The position numbers and the translations under genes were made by a program. This document shows positions 31,754-41,840 of a stretch of DNA of 64,000 nt, piece by piece (positions within the stretch are counted from its first letter, which is position 1; each line of letters begins with the position of its first letter). The stretch comes from Pectobacterium atrosepticum. GTDB lineage: Bacteria > Pseudomonadota > Gammaproteobacteria > Enterobacterales > Enterobacteriaceae. Below the pieces are notes generated by a model. The model was not told where the DNA came from and ran no database searches. It was given only the letters and a program-made list of their open reading frames with translations. The stretch lies in NCBI GenBank assembly GCA_019056595.1, contig CP036163.1, forward strand, positions 62,001 through 126,000, given 5' to 3'.

Positions 31754-33113
31754 TACGCATCTGCCTAATGCTGGCACAAAACGTACTCAGCTCAAAAGAA
31801 CACTCACGCTGTGGCCCGTTGTCATGATGGGGCTGGCGTACATGCAGCCGATGACCATTTTTGATACCTTCGGTATCGTGTCTGGCCTGACTGACGGTCA
31901 TGTGGCTACCGCCTATGCGTTTGCGTTGGTCGCTATTCTGTTCACGGCGCTGAGCTACGGCAAATTGGTAAAACGTTTCCCGTCTGCCGGTTCTGCTTAT
32001 ACCTATGCACAAAAAGCGATTAGCCCGCACGTTGGGTTTATGGTCGGCTGGTCGTCACTGTTGGACTATCTGTTCATGCCGATGATCAACATCCTGCTGG
32101 CGAAAATCTATCTGGAAGCGATTTTCCCCGGCGTTCCGTCATGGATTTTTGTGGCGGCGCTGGTCGGGCTGATGACGCTGTTTAACCTGCGTGGCATCAA
32201 TCTGGTTGCTAACCTGAACTCCATTATCGTGGTGGTACAGGTCGCTATCATGGCGGTGTTCCTGGGTCTGGTGATTCACGGTGTTTATCTGGGTGAAGGT
32301 GCGGGTACATTGACCAGCACGCGTCCGTTCTGGTCCGAGGACGCCCATGTCGTGCCTATGATCACTGGGGCAACCATTCTCTGCTTCTCGTTTCTGGGTT
32401 TTGACGGCATCAGCTCTCTGTCAGAAGAAACGCATGATGCGGGCCGGGTGATTCCCAAAGCCATCTTCCTGACGGCGCTGTTCGGCGGCGTGATCTTTGT
32501 TGCCGTGGCGTATTTCCTGCAACTGTATTTCCCGGATATTTCGCGCGTTAAAGAGCCTGATGCTTCTCAGCCGGAAATTATGCTGTATGTGGCGGGTAAA
32601 TTCTTCCAGTCCGTCATTCTGGTGTTCTCCTGTGTCACGGTGCTGGCATCCGGTATGGCTGCACATGCAGGTGTCTCTCGCCTGATGTATGTGATGGGGC
32701 GTGATGGCGTGTTCCCTGAGCGTTTCTTCGGCTACATCCACCCGAAATGGCGTACGCCGTCGTTGAACGTCTTGCTGGTTGGCGTGATTGCACTGTCTGC
32801 GGTTTCGTTCGATCTGGTGACAGCAACCGCGTTGATTAACTTCGGGGCGCTGGTGGCGTTTACGTTCGTGAACCTGTCGGTGATTTCACAGTTCTATATC
32901 CGTGAACGTCGCAACCGTACTGTGAAAGACACTATTAACTTCCTCGTGCTGCCCGTGATGGGTGCGTTGACGGTGGGGGCGCTGTGGGTCAATCTGGAAG
33001 CCAGTTCGATGACGCTGGGTCTGGTGTGGGCAACGATCGGGTTGTTATATCTGGCGTTTGTGACGCGTAGTTTTCGTCAGCCGGTGCCGCAATGCAGTGA
33101 AGAGCCCGTGTAA
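31743..33113 (+). CDS. plaP: Putrescine importer PlaP (APC superfamily permease)
   Basis: A 456-residue, 12-TM amino acid/polyamine permease of the inner membrane. It is very close to E. coli PlaP (YeeF), a low-affinity putrescine:H+ symporter, sharing [59 protein letters not shown] and the C-terminal PVPQ. GGAGG at 31730-31734 is ideally spaced from the ATG at 31743. As in E. coli it lies near sbcB, here convergent. In E. coli putrescine uptake by PlaP supports surface motility, which may fit the nearby motility genes. Confidence 0.9.
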   Translation: MSLDTHLPNAGTKRTQLKRTLTLWPVVMMGLAYMQPMTIFDTFGIVSGLTDGHVATAYAFALVAILFTALSYGKLVKRFPSAGSAYTYAQKAISPHVGFMVGWSSLLDYLFMPMINILLAKIYLEAIFPGVPSWIFVAALVGLMTLFNLRGINLVANLNSIIVVVQVAIMAVFLGLVIHGVYLGEGAGTLTSTRPFWSEDAHVVPMITGATILCFSFLGFDGISSLSEETHDAGRVIPKAIFLTALFGGVIFVAVAYFLQLYFPDISRVKEPDASQPEIMLYVAGKFFQSVILVFSCVTVLASGMAAHAGVSRLMYVMGRDGVFPERFFGYIHPKWRTPSLNVLLVGVIALSAVSFDLVTATALINFGALVAFTFVNLSVISQFYIRERRNRTVKDTINFLVLPVMGALTVGALWVNLEASSMTLGLVWATIGLLYLAFVTRSFRQPVPQCSEEPV

Positions 33114-33136
33114 GTCAATTGATGGTTTATCGATGA

Positions 33137-33168
33137 AAAGAAGCGGAGCCAATGTGCTCCGCTTCTTT
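33137..33168. terminator. Bidirectional terminator between plaP and sbcB
   Basis: The stem AGAAGCGGAGC / GCTCCGCTTCT is flanked by AAAA and TTT, between two converging genes. Confidence 0.88.
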
Positions 33169-33173
33169 ATGCC

Positions 33174-34601
33174 TTATCCCACCAGTTCCTGCGCATAGGC
33201 GTAAAGCGCTTTGAGCTGTGCCATCTTCTCTTTATCGTTTTCATGAAGCTGATACAGATCGCTGAGTTCTGACAGGTAGGACTGCAAGCGTTCCGACGTA
33301 AATACTGCACGCCGATGCTGTAGCCAACGCTGTTGCTCGCGGTCATCCAGCGTACCGGGGAAATTGCGGGCGCGGTAGCGGAAGAAAAGTGGCTCCAGAC
33401 GATTATCGGCAAACGTGAGATCTAACGCAGGGAGATTCTGCGGCGCGGTCTCCTGAATAATCTTCATCGCCATGCGGTCGGCATCGCCAAAGAAGCCATC
33501 ATAAAGCCGTAAATCGACATCATCAGACGCGGCAAAGGCGGGGGCTTCGGCAAACAACGCTACCACTTTCTCCCTGATGTCTGCGTTGTTACGCAGCAGC
33601 GCCAGATTATCCAGACAGCGTTGACGGTCGATGCCCAACCTTGCCGCATCCTCCGGCCGTAAGGTATTAGCTGGCGCTAATACTGGGCATTTATTGATGT
33701 GCACCAGCTTGAGCGGAACTGCGCTTTGATCGGCAGTCAGCGCATCTCGGCGCGTATATAACCGTTCACGTAATGCCTCGCTGTCCAACTCCAGCAGCGG
33801 TGTCATATCGCCAGCCAGATCGCACATGATGACCGCATTACGGTTATCCGGATGCCAGGCGAGCGGCACAATCCAACTGGTATTGCTTCTCGCCGCGCCA
33901 AACATACCGGAGACGTGAACGAGCGGCTTCATTTGTGGGATATCGATCAGTACGGAAATTTTGTTTTTATTGCGCAGCGGAAAAAGATACTCGAAAAGCT
34001 TGGGCTGCGCCTGCTTGAACAGTTTCGCCATCGCGATGGTGGCATAAACGTCGGACATCGCATCATGCGCTTGCTCGTGCGCAATACCGTTGGCTTTCGT
34101 CAGATGTTCAAGACGGAAACTGGGTAAGCCGTCATCGTTTTCGGGCCAGACGATGCCTTCCGGTCGCAGGGCATAGCAGGCGCGTAGCGCATCCAGCAAA
34201 TCCCAGCGAGAATTACCGTTCTGCCAGCTGCAGGCGTAAGGATCGTAGAAGTTACGATAGAAAATATTACGGCTGACTTCATCATCAAAGCGGATGTTGT
34301 TGTAGCCCATAATGCAGGTGCCGGGCACGCTGAATGCGTCGTGGATCTGACGGGCGAACTCGGCTTCATTGACGCCTTTCGACAATGCGATCTGCGGAGT
34401 GATTCCGGTGATCATCACCGCTTCTGGCTCCGGCAGGTAATCATCGGTCGGGCGACAATAAATAACCAACGGCTCACCGATGATATTGAAATCCATATCG
34501 GTACGGACACCCGCAAACTGCGCGGGGCGATCGCGCGCTGGGTGTTTGCCAAATGTCTCGTAATCATGAATGAAAAAAGTGGGTTGTGTTTTATCGGCCA
34601 T
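33174..34601 (-). CDS. sbcB: Exodeoxyribonuclease I
   Basis: A processive 3'-5' single-strand DNase acting in recombination and mismatch repair. The 475-residue protein has the DEDDh exonuclease domain at the N-terminus (FFIHDYETFGKHPARDRP, with the catalytic Asp/Glu; IMGYNNIRFDDEV; AHDAMSDVYATI) and the C-terminal ExoI extension. E. coli ExoI is 475 residues too. Its start faces the iron transporter genes across a 281-base gap. Confidence 0.96.
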   Translation of the reverse strand: MADKTQPTFFIHDYETFGKHPARDRPAQFAGVRTDMDFNIIGEPLVIYCRPTDDYLPEPEAVMITGITPQIALSKGVNEAEFARQIHDAFSVPGTCIMGYNNIRFDDEVSRNIFYRNFYDPYACSWQNGNSRWDLLDALRACYALRPEGIVWPENDDGLPSFRLEHLTKANGIAHEQAHDAMSDVYATIAMAKLFKQAQPKLFEYLFPLRNKNKISVLIDIPQMKPLVHVSGMFGAARSNTSWIVPLAWHPDNRNAVIMCDLAGDMTPLLELDSEALRERLYTRRDALTADQSAVPLKLVHINKCPVLAPANTLRPEDAARLGIDRQRCLDNLALLRNNADIREKVVALFAEAPAFAASDDVDLRLYDGFFGDADRMAMKIIQETAPQNLPALDLTFADNRLEPLFFRYRARNFPGTLDDREQQRWLQHRRAVFTSERLQSYLSELSDLYQLHENDKEKMAQLKALYAYAQELVG

Positions 34602-34796
34602 ATATGCAGTTAGCTACGTGTATGCGCTGAGCCTGAAGTTAGGAAAAACAGACTGGAAAACGGCAAGGATACCATCGAATCGATTTTTCTGTGGTGCTTT
34701 ACTGATTTACATCACTTCCCTGACTTACATCAATAGGAAGGGAGACATAATCACTAGGCATGTGTGTGTCCATTCGGTTACAATTTTCGTTTTAAT

Positions 34797-34815
34797 GCGA
34801 ATGATAATTAAATTC
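34797..34815 (+). promoter_or_regulatory. Putative Fur box upstream of the iron-chelate transporter
   Basis: GCGAATGATAATTAAATTC contains the ATGATAAT core of the Fur consensus, with a weak second half. It is 68 bases before the start of the binding-protein gene and overlaps a possible -10 (GATAAT). The site is seen; iron repression is inferred. Confidence 0.6.
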
Positions 34816-34882
34816 TTTATTACCTCGTAGATGACTCTGTGAGGAGCATTCGGCAACAAACAGCGAAATGGAGAACACACTT

Positions 34883-35833
34883 ATGCGGTTAAATGCAGCG
34901 TTTGCAGCGAAGGCGACGTTATTGGCATCTATGTTTGTTTTGGCCAGCTGCGATCAGCAGGCATCGTCTTCAGAAGGGAGTCATACGGTAAGCATTGAGC
35001 ATGCACAGGGAACTACACAGGTTCCGCAGCCGCCGAAGAAAGTAATTGTGTTTGACCCGACATCGTTGGATACGCTGGACGCGTTGAAAGCCGAAGGAAT
35101 TGCTGGCGTACCGAAAAGCAGCACGCCGCTGCCTGCATTTTTATCAAAATACAACAGCGATAATTACCTGAACGCAGGGACGCTGTTTGAACCTGTCTAT
35201 GAAGCGCTCAGCAGCGCTAAACCCGACCTGATTATTGCCGGTGGACGCACGCGCGATGCCTACGACAAACTGAGTGGCATTGCACCGACGATCTCGATGG
35301 ATGTGGATGAGCATCAGTTTATGACGAGCTTTATACAGCGCATCGAGCAACTGGGCACCATCTTCGGCAAAGAAGATGAAGCGAAAAAACAGATAGATGA
35401 CTTTAAACAACAGATCGTCCAAACGCGCGCCAAAACGGAAAACGCGGGCAATGCGTTGGTATTGATGATTAGCGGCGGAAAAATGTCTGCCTATGGTCCC
35501 AAATCGCGCTTTGGCTTCGTATTTGATGAGTTGGGCTTCAAACCTGCGACTGAGTTCCCTGATTCAGGCCGTCATGGCAACGTCGTGACATCAGAATTTT
35601 TGCTGAGCGTGAACCCTGAGTGGCTGTTTATTCTTGACCGTGACAGTGCGATTGGTCGCCCAGGTGGAGAATCTGCCAAACAGGTGCTGGATAATCCGCT
35701 GATTCACAAAACCAACGCCTGGAAAAACAATCACGTGGTCTATCTGGATTCTGCATCGCTGTATATCGCTGGGGGGCTGCAAAGCTACAAAAACCTCGTG
35801 AGTACCGTCAGCGACGCGTTGGATAAGAAATAA
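34883..35833 (+). CDS. Iron-siderophore ABC transporter, substrate-binding lipoprotein (FatB/CeuE/YclQ-like)
   Basis: A 316-residue periplasmic binding protein. The ATG at 34883 has GGAG 9 bases upstream and gives a lipoprotein signal peptide with the lipobox LASC (Cys near residue 23); an ATG at 34868 lacks an SD. The class III fold is indicated by KKVIVFDPTSLDTLDAL, AKPDLIIAGGR and SGGKMSAYGPKSRFGFVFDE, the last typical of catecholate or petrobactin-type receptors. The four-gene set and Fur box point to ferric-chelate uptake. The actual siderophore cannot be read from sequence, and no biosynthesis or TonB receptor gene is adjacent. Confidence 0.87.
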   Translation: MRLNAAFAAKATLLASMFVLASCDQQASSSEGSHTVSIEHAQGTTQVPQPPKKVIVFDPTSLDTLDALKAEGIAGVPKSSTPLPAFLSKYNSDNYLNAGTLFEPVYEALSSAKPDLIIAGGRTRDAYDKLSGIAPTISMDVDEHQFMTSFIQRIEQLGTIFGKEDEAKKQIDDFKQQIVQTRAKTENAGNALVLMISGGKMSAYGPKSRFGFVFDELGFKPATEFPDSGRHGNVVTSEFLLSVNPEWLFILDRDSAIGRPGGESAKQVLDNPLIHKTNAWKNNHVVYLDSASLYIAGGLQSYKNLVSTVSDALDKK

Positions 35834-35844
35834 CGGCAGAATCA

Positions 35845-36807
35845 ATGAAGTCTTTTTACTATTCACTGGGTCTTTTTTTTCTGGCCTGCATGGTCGTTGT
35901 CAGCCTATTTGTTGGGGCAGGGCAGTTAAACATACAGGCCGTCTGGAACGACCCAGAAATGCGCGATATTTTCTTTATCAGCCGCGTTCCTCGCACTCTG
36001 GCTTTGCTACTGGCAGGCAGCGCGATGAGTGTGGCCGGTCTTATCATGCAGTTGCTGACACAAAACCGGTTTGTCGAACCGTCTCTGGCGGGGACCACAC
36101 AGTCGGCCAGCCTTGGCCTGCTGGTGGTGATGATTGTCGTGCCTGGTGCGACAATCATCACCAAAATGGTGGTGGCGAGCCTGTTTGCGTTGGCGGGCAC
36201 ATTCCTGTTTATGATGCTGTTACAGCGGATTGTGCTGAAGTCTGCACTGGTTGTGCCGCTGGTTGGCATTATGCTGGGTGCGGTGATCAGTTCAATCACC
36301 ACGTTTGGTGCGATGTATTTTGATCTGTTACAGGCGCTTGGCAGTTGGGAATCAGGTGATTTTTCCGGTGTCTTGCAGGGGCGTTACGAGCTGCTCTGGC
36401 TGGTTGGCGTGTTAACGCTGGTCGCCTGCTGGATTGCCGACCGTTTCACCGTCGCAGGAATGGGGCGTGAGTTCTCCGTTAATGTCGGCCTTAACTATCG
36501 ACAGGTGATGTTGATGGGGCTGAGCATCATTGCCATAGTCAGTGGCGTCGTGGTGGTGGTGGTCGGTAGCCTGCCCTTTATCGGACTGATTGTGCCGAAC
36601 CTAATCAGCATGATGCTGGGCGACAATGTACGCAAAACGATTCCGTGGGTGTGCCTGCTCGGCGGCGGTCTGGTACTGTGCTGCGATATTATCAGCCGCG
36701 TGATTCGTTATCCTTTCGAAATTCCGGTGAGCGTGGTTCTCGGCGTCATTGGCGCTGCCGTTTTCCTTCTCTTATTGCTAAGTCAGAAACGCCATGTCAG
36801 TCAATGA
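35845..36807 (+). CDS. Iron-siderophore ABC transporter permease (FecCD family), first subunit
   Basis: A 320-residue, roughly 9-10 TM inner-membrane permease of the BtuC/FecCD family (FatD/CeuB/YclN-like). RVPRTLALLLAGSAMSVAGLIMQ near residue 45 (RxPR start of the family) and GLIVPNLISMMLG near the C-terminus are characteristic; the latter contacts the ATPase. It starts 11 bases after the binding-protein gene and overlaps the second permease gene by 14 bases. Confidence 0.9.
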   Translation: MKSFYYSLGLFFLACMVVVSLFVGAGQLNIQAVWNDPEMRDIFFISRVPRTLALLLAGSAMSVAGLIMQLLTQNRFVEPSLAGTTQSASLGLLVVMIVVPGATIITKMVVASLFALAGTFLFMMLLQRIVLKSALVVPLVGIMLGAVISSITTFGAMYFDLLQALGSWESGDFSGVLQGRYELLWLVGVLTLVACWIADRFTVAGMGREFSVNVGLNYRQVMLMGLSIIAIVSGVVVVVVGSLPFIGLIVPNLISMMLGDNVRKTIPWVCLLGGGLVLCCDIISRVIRYPFEIPVSVVLGVIGAAVFLLLLLSQKRHVSQ

Positions 36808-37801
36808 ACGTAATACGGTGCTGACCGCTGCTGTCAGCGAAAAACGTGCGGGCTTATCTCCTGTCCAGCGATTGCTGTGTCTGACGGGTGTGGCTGTCGT
36901 GGTGATCGTGCTGTTTATGACCATCAATCTAGGCAGCAATTTACGCTACATTTTGACGCACCGTGGGCTGATGCTGACAACGATGCTGCTGGTGGCTTTT
37001 GCTGCCAGTGCATCGACCGTGCTATTCCAAACAGTGACGAACAACCGGGTATTGACGCCGTCGATTATGGGGTTTGAAGCCCTGTTTATCCTGATTCAAA
37101 CGTCGCTGGTCTTTACTTTCGGCATTGCCGGTATTCCGGGGCTGGGTATTGAGGGCAAATTTGTTCTTGAGACGCTGCTGCTCATTATTTTCTCTGCACT
37201 GCTGTATCGCTGGCTGTTTACCGGCAGCCGCAATAACCTGCATCTGGTGTTGCTGGTCGGCATTATCTGCGGCACGTTGTTTCGCAGCATGGCGGGCTTG
37301 ATGCAGCGCCTGTTGACCCCCGGTGAGTTCGCCATCTTGCAGGGGCGGATGTTTGCCACCTTCACCCGCACTGTCCCCGAACTGGTTGCGCTGTCTGTCG
37401 TGATTACGTTAGTGGTCGCGGTGGTGATCTGGCGTATGCGCTTTCGTTTTGATGTGCTGGCGCTGGGGCGCAATAACGCGATTAATCTTGGCATCGACTA
37501 CAAACGCAGCGTCACTGTCATTCTACTGCTGGTTTCCGTGCTGGTCGCCATTTCAACGGCGCTGGTCGGCCCGTTGACCTTCTTAGGTTTTATGGTCGCA
37601 AACCTTGCCTATTTGGTCATTGGTTCCAGCCAACATCGCCTGTTGTTACCGGCGGCTTTCCTGCTGGGCGTCATTTCGCTGGTTGGCGGACAATTGGTGC
37701 TTGAGCATCTGCTGGATATGTCTGGCGCGCTGTCGGTCGTTATCGAATTTGTGGGTGGATCGCTGTTTATTGTGTTGCTACTGAAAAAGGTTTCCGTGTG
37801 A
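36794..37801 (+). CDS. Iron-siderophore ABC transporter permease (FecCD family), second subunit
   Basis: A 335-residue FecCD-family permease (FatC/CeuC/YclO-like) with about 9 TM segments. It has the coupling region GPLTFLGFMVANLAYLVIG, and the pattern LTPSIMGFEALFIL near residue 90. It would pair with the permease at 35845-36807. The end overlaps the ATPase start (GTGA), showing tight translational coupling. Confidence 0.9.
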   Translation: MSVNERNTVLTAAVSEKRAGLSPVQRLLCLTGVAVVVIVLFMTINLGSNLRYILTHRGLMLTTMLLVAFAASASTVLFQTVTNNRVLTPSIMGFEALFILIQTSLVFTFGIAGIPGLGIEGKFVLETLLLIIFSALLYRWLFTGSRNNLHLVLLVGIICGTLFRSMAGLMQRLLTPGEFAILQGRMFATFTRTVPELVALSVVITLVVAVVIWRMRFRFDVLALGRNNAINLGIDYKRSVTVILLLVSVLVAISTALVGPLTFLGFMVANLAYLVIGSSQHRLLLPAAFLLGVISLVGGQLVLEHLLDMSGALSVVIEFVGGSLFIVLLLKKVSV

Positions 37802-38556
37802 TTGAGATCGGCAATGTAACGAAAACGTATAATAACGTGACCGTATTGAACAATGTCACGGCGACGGTGCCTCGTGGTGGCGTTACGTCGATTATCGGCC
37901 CGAATGGTGCAGGGAAGTCGACATTGTTGTCTATCATCAGTCGCCTGCTGGAAGCCGATAGCGGGCAGGTAAAAGTTAACGGCATGGATGTGATGACAAC
38001 GCCAAGCGATAAGCTGGCGACGTGTTTATCCGTGCTACGGCAGGAAAATCAGTTTACCAGTCGCTTAACGGTGGCAGAGCTGGTGGGCTTTGGGCGCTAT
38101 CCTTACACCAAAGGGCGACTGAACGCTGACGATCGTGAACGCATCAGCGCGGCGCTGGCTTTCCTCAACCTGACCGAGTTGAAAGATCGATTTTTAGATG
38201 AACTTTCCGGCGGCCAACGTCAGCGGGCCTATGTCGCGATGGTGCTGTGTCAGGACACGGAATACGTGTTGCTGGATGAACCGTTGAATAATCTGGATAT
38301 GAAGCATGCCGTGGCGATGATGAAGCAAATTCGCCGTGCGGCCGATGAGTTAGGTAAAACCATTGTGCTAGTTATCCACGACATCAACTTTGCTTCCGCC
38401 TATTCGGACTACATCATTGCGATGCGCAAAGGGCAGATTATCTATACGGGAAAACCGGAAGACATCATGGTGTCCGATGTGTTGGAAGATATTTTCGATA
38501 CGGAAGTGGCCATTGAAGAGGTTCATAACCAACGTATCGCAGTATATTACCGCTGA
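37798..38556 (+). CDS. Iron-siderophore ABC transporter ATPase
   Basis: A 252-residue ABC ATPase (FatE/CeuD/YclP-like) starting at GTG 37798, overlapping the upstream stop. Walker A GPNGAGKST (about 34-42), Q-loop LRQENQF, signature [15 protein letters not shown], Walker B YVLLDEPLNNLD and the switch His in VIHDINFA are all intact. It completes the four-gene operon; an ERIC element begins immediately after its stop. Confidence 0.92.
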   Translation: MIEIGNVTKTYNNVTVLNNVTATVPRGGVTSIIGPNGAGKSTLLSIISRLLEADSGQVKVNGMDVMTTPSDKLATCLSVLRQENQFTSRLTVAELVGFGRYPYTKGRLNADDRERISAALAFLNLTELKDRFLDELSGGQRQRAYVAMVLCQDTEYVLLDEPLNNLDMKHAVAMMKQIRRAADELGKTIVLVIHDINFASAYSDYIIAMRKGQIIYTGKPEDIMVSDVLEDIFDTEVAIEEVHNQRIAVYYR

Positions 38557-38557
38557 A

Positions 38558-38752
38558 TACCCGTCATACTTCAAGCCGCATGTACGTTGGCAATACTCGG
38601 CTCATATTCGAGCCTCGCCCTATAGGGCCGTCGCAAGCGACGTTCAAATCGACTAAGTCAATTTGTCCTTGCTCACCCCAGTCACTTACTTGAGTAAGCT
38701 CCTGGGGACTCGTGCGGTCGCCGCCTGCATGCAACTCGAATTATTTAGGGTA
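38558..38752 (-). repeat. Long-form ERIC element
   Basis: 195 bases from TACCCGTCATACTTCAAG to CTCGAATTATTTAGGGTA, in reverse orientation. It contains the ERIC core palindrome (CACTTACTTGAGTAAGCTCCTGGGGACTC region) and an extra ~75-base internal segment rich in small palindromes that is also present in the copy at 47484-47687. It starts one base after the ATPase stop codon. Confidence 0.88.
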
Positions 38753-38876
38753 TGGTTTGGTGACAGAGTATCCGCTTAGCGATGCGTTAGCGCAAAGGGC
38801 GTAAGCACTGCTTGAAAGACGCTGGGTATAACCTGTATGGTGAATGCATAAAGAATTTATGTATGACTTAAGGTAA

Positions 38877-39203
<327 letters not shown>

Positions 39204-39225
39204 CCTAAGCACCGTTTTCTACCGT

Positions 39226-39256
39226 AAAAGGATCGCTTCGGCGGTCCTTTTTCTTT
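39226..39256 (+). terminator. Rho-independent terminator after tmaR
   Basis: The stem AAAAGGATCGC / GCGGTCCTTTT with loop TTCG is followed by T-rich sequence. The remaining ~270 bases before comEC show no gene. Confidence 0.88.
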
Positions 39257-39529
39257 TGTCCTCTAAGCCATAATCCTTTTCTTTCTGTTAACTGCTAGTT
39301 TGCGTGCGGATGCTCCGGTTATTGATGGCTCTGTTGCTGGTGAACATGCTGAAGGCCCAGAGAATTAGAATCTCGCTCGCACTATGGATGTCATTTTTTG
39401 CAATTCAGTCGTTTTCTTGCGAAACGCTTCCCTACCTGAGTTTTCCGTTCTGTTGCATTAGTCTGGGTTACTGCAACATCCCATAGCGAACCACAGGGAA
39501 AGAGGGAAGGTGCATCATGGTAATGGACG

Positions 39530-41803
39530 ATGTCGGTAAATAGTCTGGCGTGGGCGAGCGTGCTTGGCATCCTGCCGCTGCTTTTTTTACCGCAGATCCC
39601 AGCGTTAACACCGCTGTTATGGGGAATTGTGCTGTCGACCTGCGTGATATTCGTGGGATGTCGTCATGCGGGAATACGCTTTCTGGCTTTTGTTGCCGTG
39701 AGTTTTTGCTGGGCATTATTGAATGCTCAAACTCTGTTGCTGCAAATTGATCGCGTCACGCAGGACCCAGTTAACGCTGTCGTGACAATAAGCAGTATAC
39801 GGTTCAGTGAACACAATGACGCCTTGCTCACCGTTAGGTTGGAGGAAGTCAACCAGCGCCGGATATTTCCTCCGCTGTATGCCCAACTTACCTTATCACC
39901 TGTTATGCAAAACTGGTGCGGTGGTCAACGCTGGGCAATCACTGCCACTTTTCGCCCCATCCATAGTCGACTAAATGAAGGCGGCTTTGATAGCCAACGC
40001 TGGGCTGTAGCCAAGCGACAACCACTATCGGGCCGTGTACTAACGGCAAACGTACTCGATGGCCGTTGTGATTTTCGCCAGCGCACGATTGCGCAGGCAG
40101 AACAGCAGGTACAAGGATTGCCTTGGCGTTCTATTTTACTGGCGCTGACGTTTGGTGAGATGAAAACGGTTAGTCCGGAACTCAAGACGCTACTTCAGAA
40201 TACCGGAACGATGCATCTGATGGCGATCTCTGGTCTCCATATCGTGCTCGCGGGTCTGGTGGGTTGGGGAATGGCGCGGGCTTTACAGTATGGCTTTCCT
40301 GTACCGTGGATTGGCTACATATTCCCATTACTGATGAGTATTGTGGCTGCATGGGGATATGTCTGGCTGGCAGGAGGAAACCCTCCTGCGGTACGGTCTG
40401 CGCTGGCACTTAGCGTATGGGTTTGTCTAAAAGTGCGGAGCGTTAACTGCTCAGCTTGGCAGGTTTGGCTCTGGTGTGTTGCGTTAATTCTGGTCAGCGA
40501 TCCATTAAGCGTACTGTCAGACAGTTTTTGGCTATCTTGCCTTGCGGTAGCCTCGCTTATTTTCTGGTTTCAGTGGGCACCGCTTCCCCATAAGTTACAG
40601 ACCCAGCGCCGGTGGTTCTGGCTGCGCTGGATCCATCTACAAACAGGTATCACATTGCTATTGATGCCCTTGCAACTGCATATTTTCCATGGTTTTAGCA
40701 TCACCTCTTTGCCCGCTAACCTTTGGGCTGTACCTTTAGTATCCTTCGTTACCACACCGCTGATTTTGCTGGCATTGACCACTATCGGGTTCGCGCCGCT
40801 GAGTGATATTCTATGGTGGCTGGCGGATATTTCGCTGCGTGTGGTATTCGCACCGCTGTCTTATCTACAGACAGGATGGATTTATCTTGATGCGTCTCTG
40901 CTACTAGGGAGTATCGCGGGATGGGGCGCAGTGGTGATATGGCGCTTTAGCTGGTGGCGAATTTATCCCGCGAGCATTGGCGCTCTGATCCTGGTTTTAT
41001 TGGTATTTCGCACAAAGAGTGATGCGCCGGATTGGCGTGTGGACATGCTGGATGTCGGCCACGGTTTGGCAATCGTGATCGAACAGCGTGGGAAGGCGGT
41101 GCTATATGATACGGGAAATCGCTGGGAAGGAGGCGACATGGCGACGCGAGAAATTCTACCTTACCTGCGATGGCAGGGCGTCGATGTAGAAAACATTATC
41201 TTGAGCCACAGCCATATGGATCATATCGGGGGACTGGAGACGCTACAAACCGCTTACCCTGAAGCAACGATATATAGCGCGACCAAATCTATGAATCATC
41301 ACCCTTGTCTGCGTGGTGAGCGCTGGCGCTGGCAGGATCTCACCTTTACCGTCCTATGGCCGTTAGCACTCGTCGAGAGAGCAGAAAATAACGACTCCTG
41401 CGTTATCCGCGTAGATGATGGGAAACACAGCGTCTTATTGACGGGCGATCTGGAGTCGGATGCGGAAAAGGCGTTGATTCAGTTAGAACGCAGTGCGCTG
41501 CGTGTGAATTTGTTACAAATCCCCCACCATGGCAGTAAGACCTCATCGTCACCTCCCTTTATTCGTGCAGTTAATGCTGAGTTGGCTATGGCCTCAGCGG
41601 CACGCTATAACCCATGGCGGCTGCCTTCAGTAAAGATTGTCGATCGATATCGGCAATATGGCTACTCGTGGTTGGATACTGCGTCATTCGGGCAATTAAG
41701 TGCACGTTTTTTCAGCGATTCATGGCATGTTCTGCGGTTCAGGGATCACATATCGTCGCGTTGGTATCATCAGTGGTTTGGCGTAGAGCGGTATAATGAG
41801 TAA
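39530..41803 (+). CDS. comEC: ComEC/Rec2-family DNA internalisation protein (YcaI)
   Basis: A 757-residue membrane protein. It has N-terminal TM segments, a DUF4131-like OB domain (about 60-190), the competence domain ([33 protein letters not shown] in part: [15 protein letters not shown]) with many TMs, and a C-terminal metallo-beta-lactamase-like domain ([36 protein letters not shown]). ComEC forms the inner-membrane channel for transforming DNA. In E. coli the homologue ycaI lies between ihfB and msbA; here it keeps the msbA side only. The start ATG at 39530 has only a weak SD. Confidence 0.92.
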   Translation: MSVNSLAWASVLGILPLLFLPQIPALTPLLWGIVLSTCVIFVGCRHAGIRFLAFVAVSFCWALLNAQTLLLQIDRVTQDPVNAVVTISSIRFSEHNDALLTVRLEEVNQRRIFPPLYAQLTLSPVMQNWCGGQRWAITATFRPIHSRLNEGGFDSQRWAVAKRQPLSGRVLTANVLDGRCDFRQRTIAQAEQQVQGLPWRSILLALTFGEMKTVSPELKTLLQNTGTMHLMAISGLHIVLAGLVGWGMARALQYGFPVPWIGYIFPLLMSIVAAWGYVWLAGGNPPAVRSALALSVWVCLKVRSVNCSAWQVWLWCVALILVSDPLSVLSDSFWLSCLAVASLIFWFQWAPLPHKLQTQRRWFWLRWIHLQTGITLLLMPLQLHIFHGFSITSLPANLWAVPLVSFVTTPLILLALTTIGFAPLSDILWWLADISLRVVFAPLSYLQTGWIYLDASLLLGSIAGWGAVVIWRFSWWRIYPASIGALILVLLVFRTKSDAPDWRVDMLDVGHGLAIVIEQRGKAVLYDTGNRWEGGDMATREILPYLRWQGVDVENIILSHSHMDHIGGLETLQTAYPEATIYSATKSMNHHPCLRGERWRWQDLTFTVLWPLALVERAENNDSCVIRVDDGKHSVLLTGDLESDAEKALIQLERSALRVNLLQIPHHGSKTSSSPPFIRAVNAELAMASAARYNPWRLPSVKIVDRYRQYGYSWLDTASFGQLSARFFSDSWHVLRFRDHISSRWYHQWFGVERYNE

Positions 41804-41840
41804 AATGGTCGGCTATTTCTTCCCTATTCAGGTTCACTAC

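Noticed and set aside
39304-39486. A 60-codon plus-strand ORF between tmaR and comEC
   Set aside because: No SD, hydrophobic low-complexity translation, directly after a terminator; unsupported.
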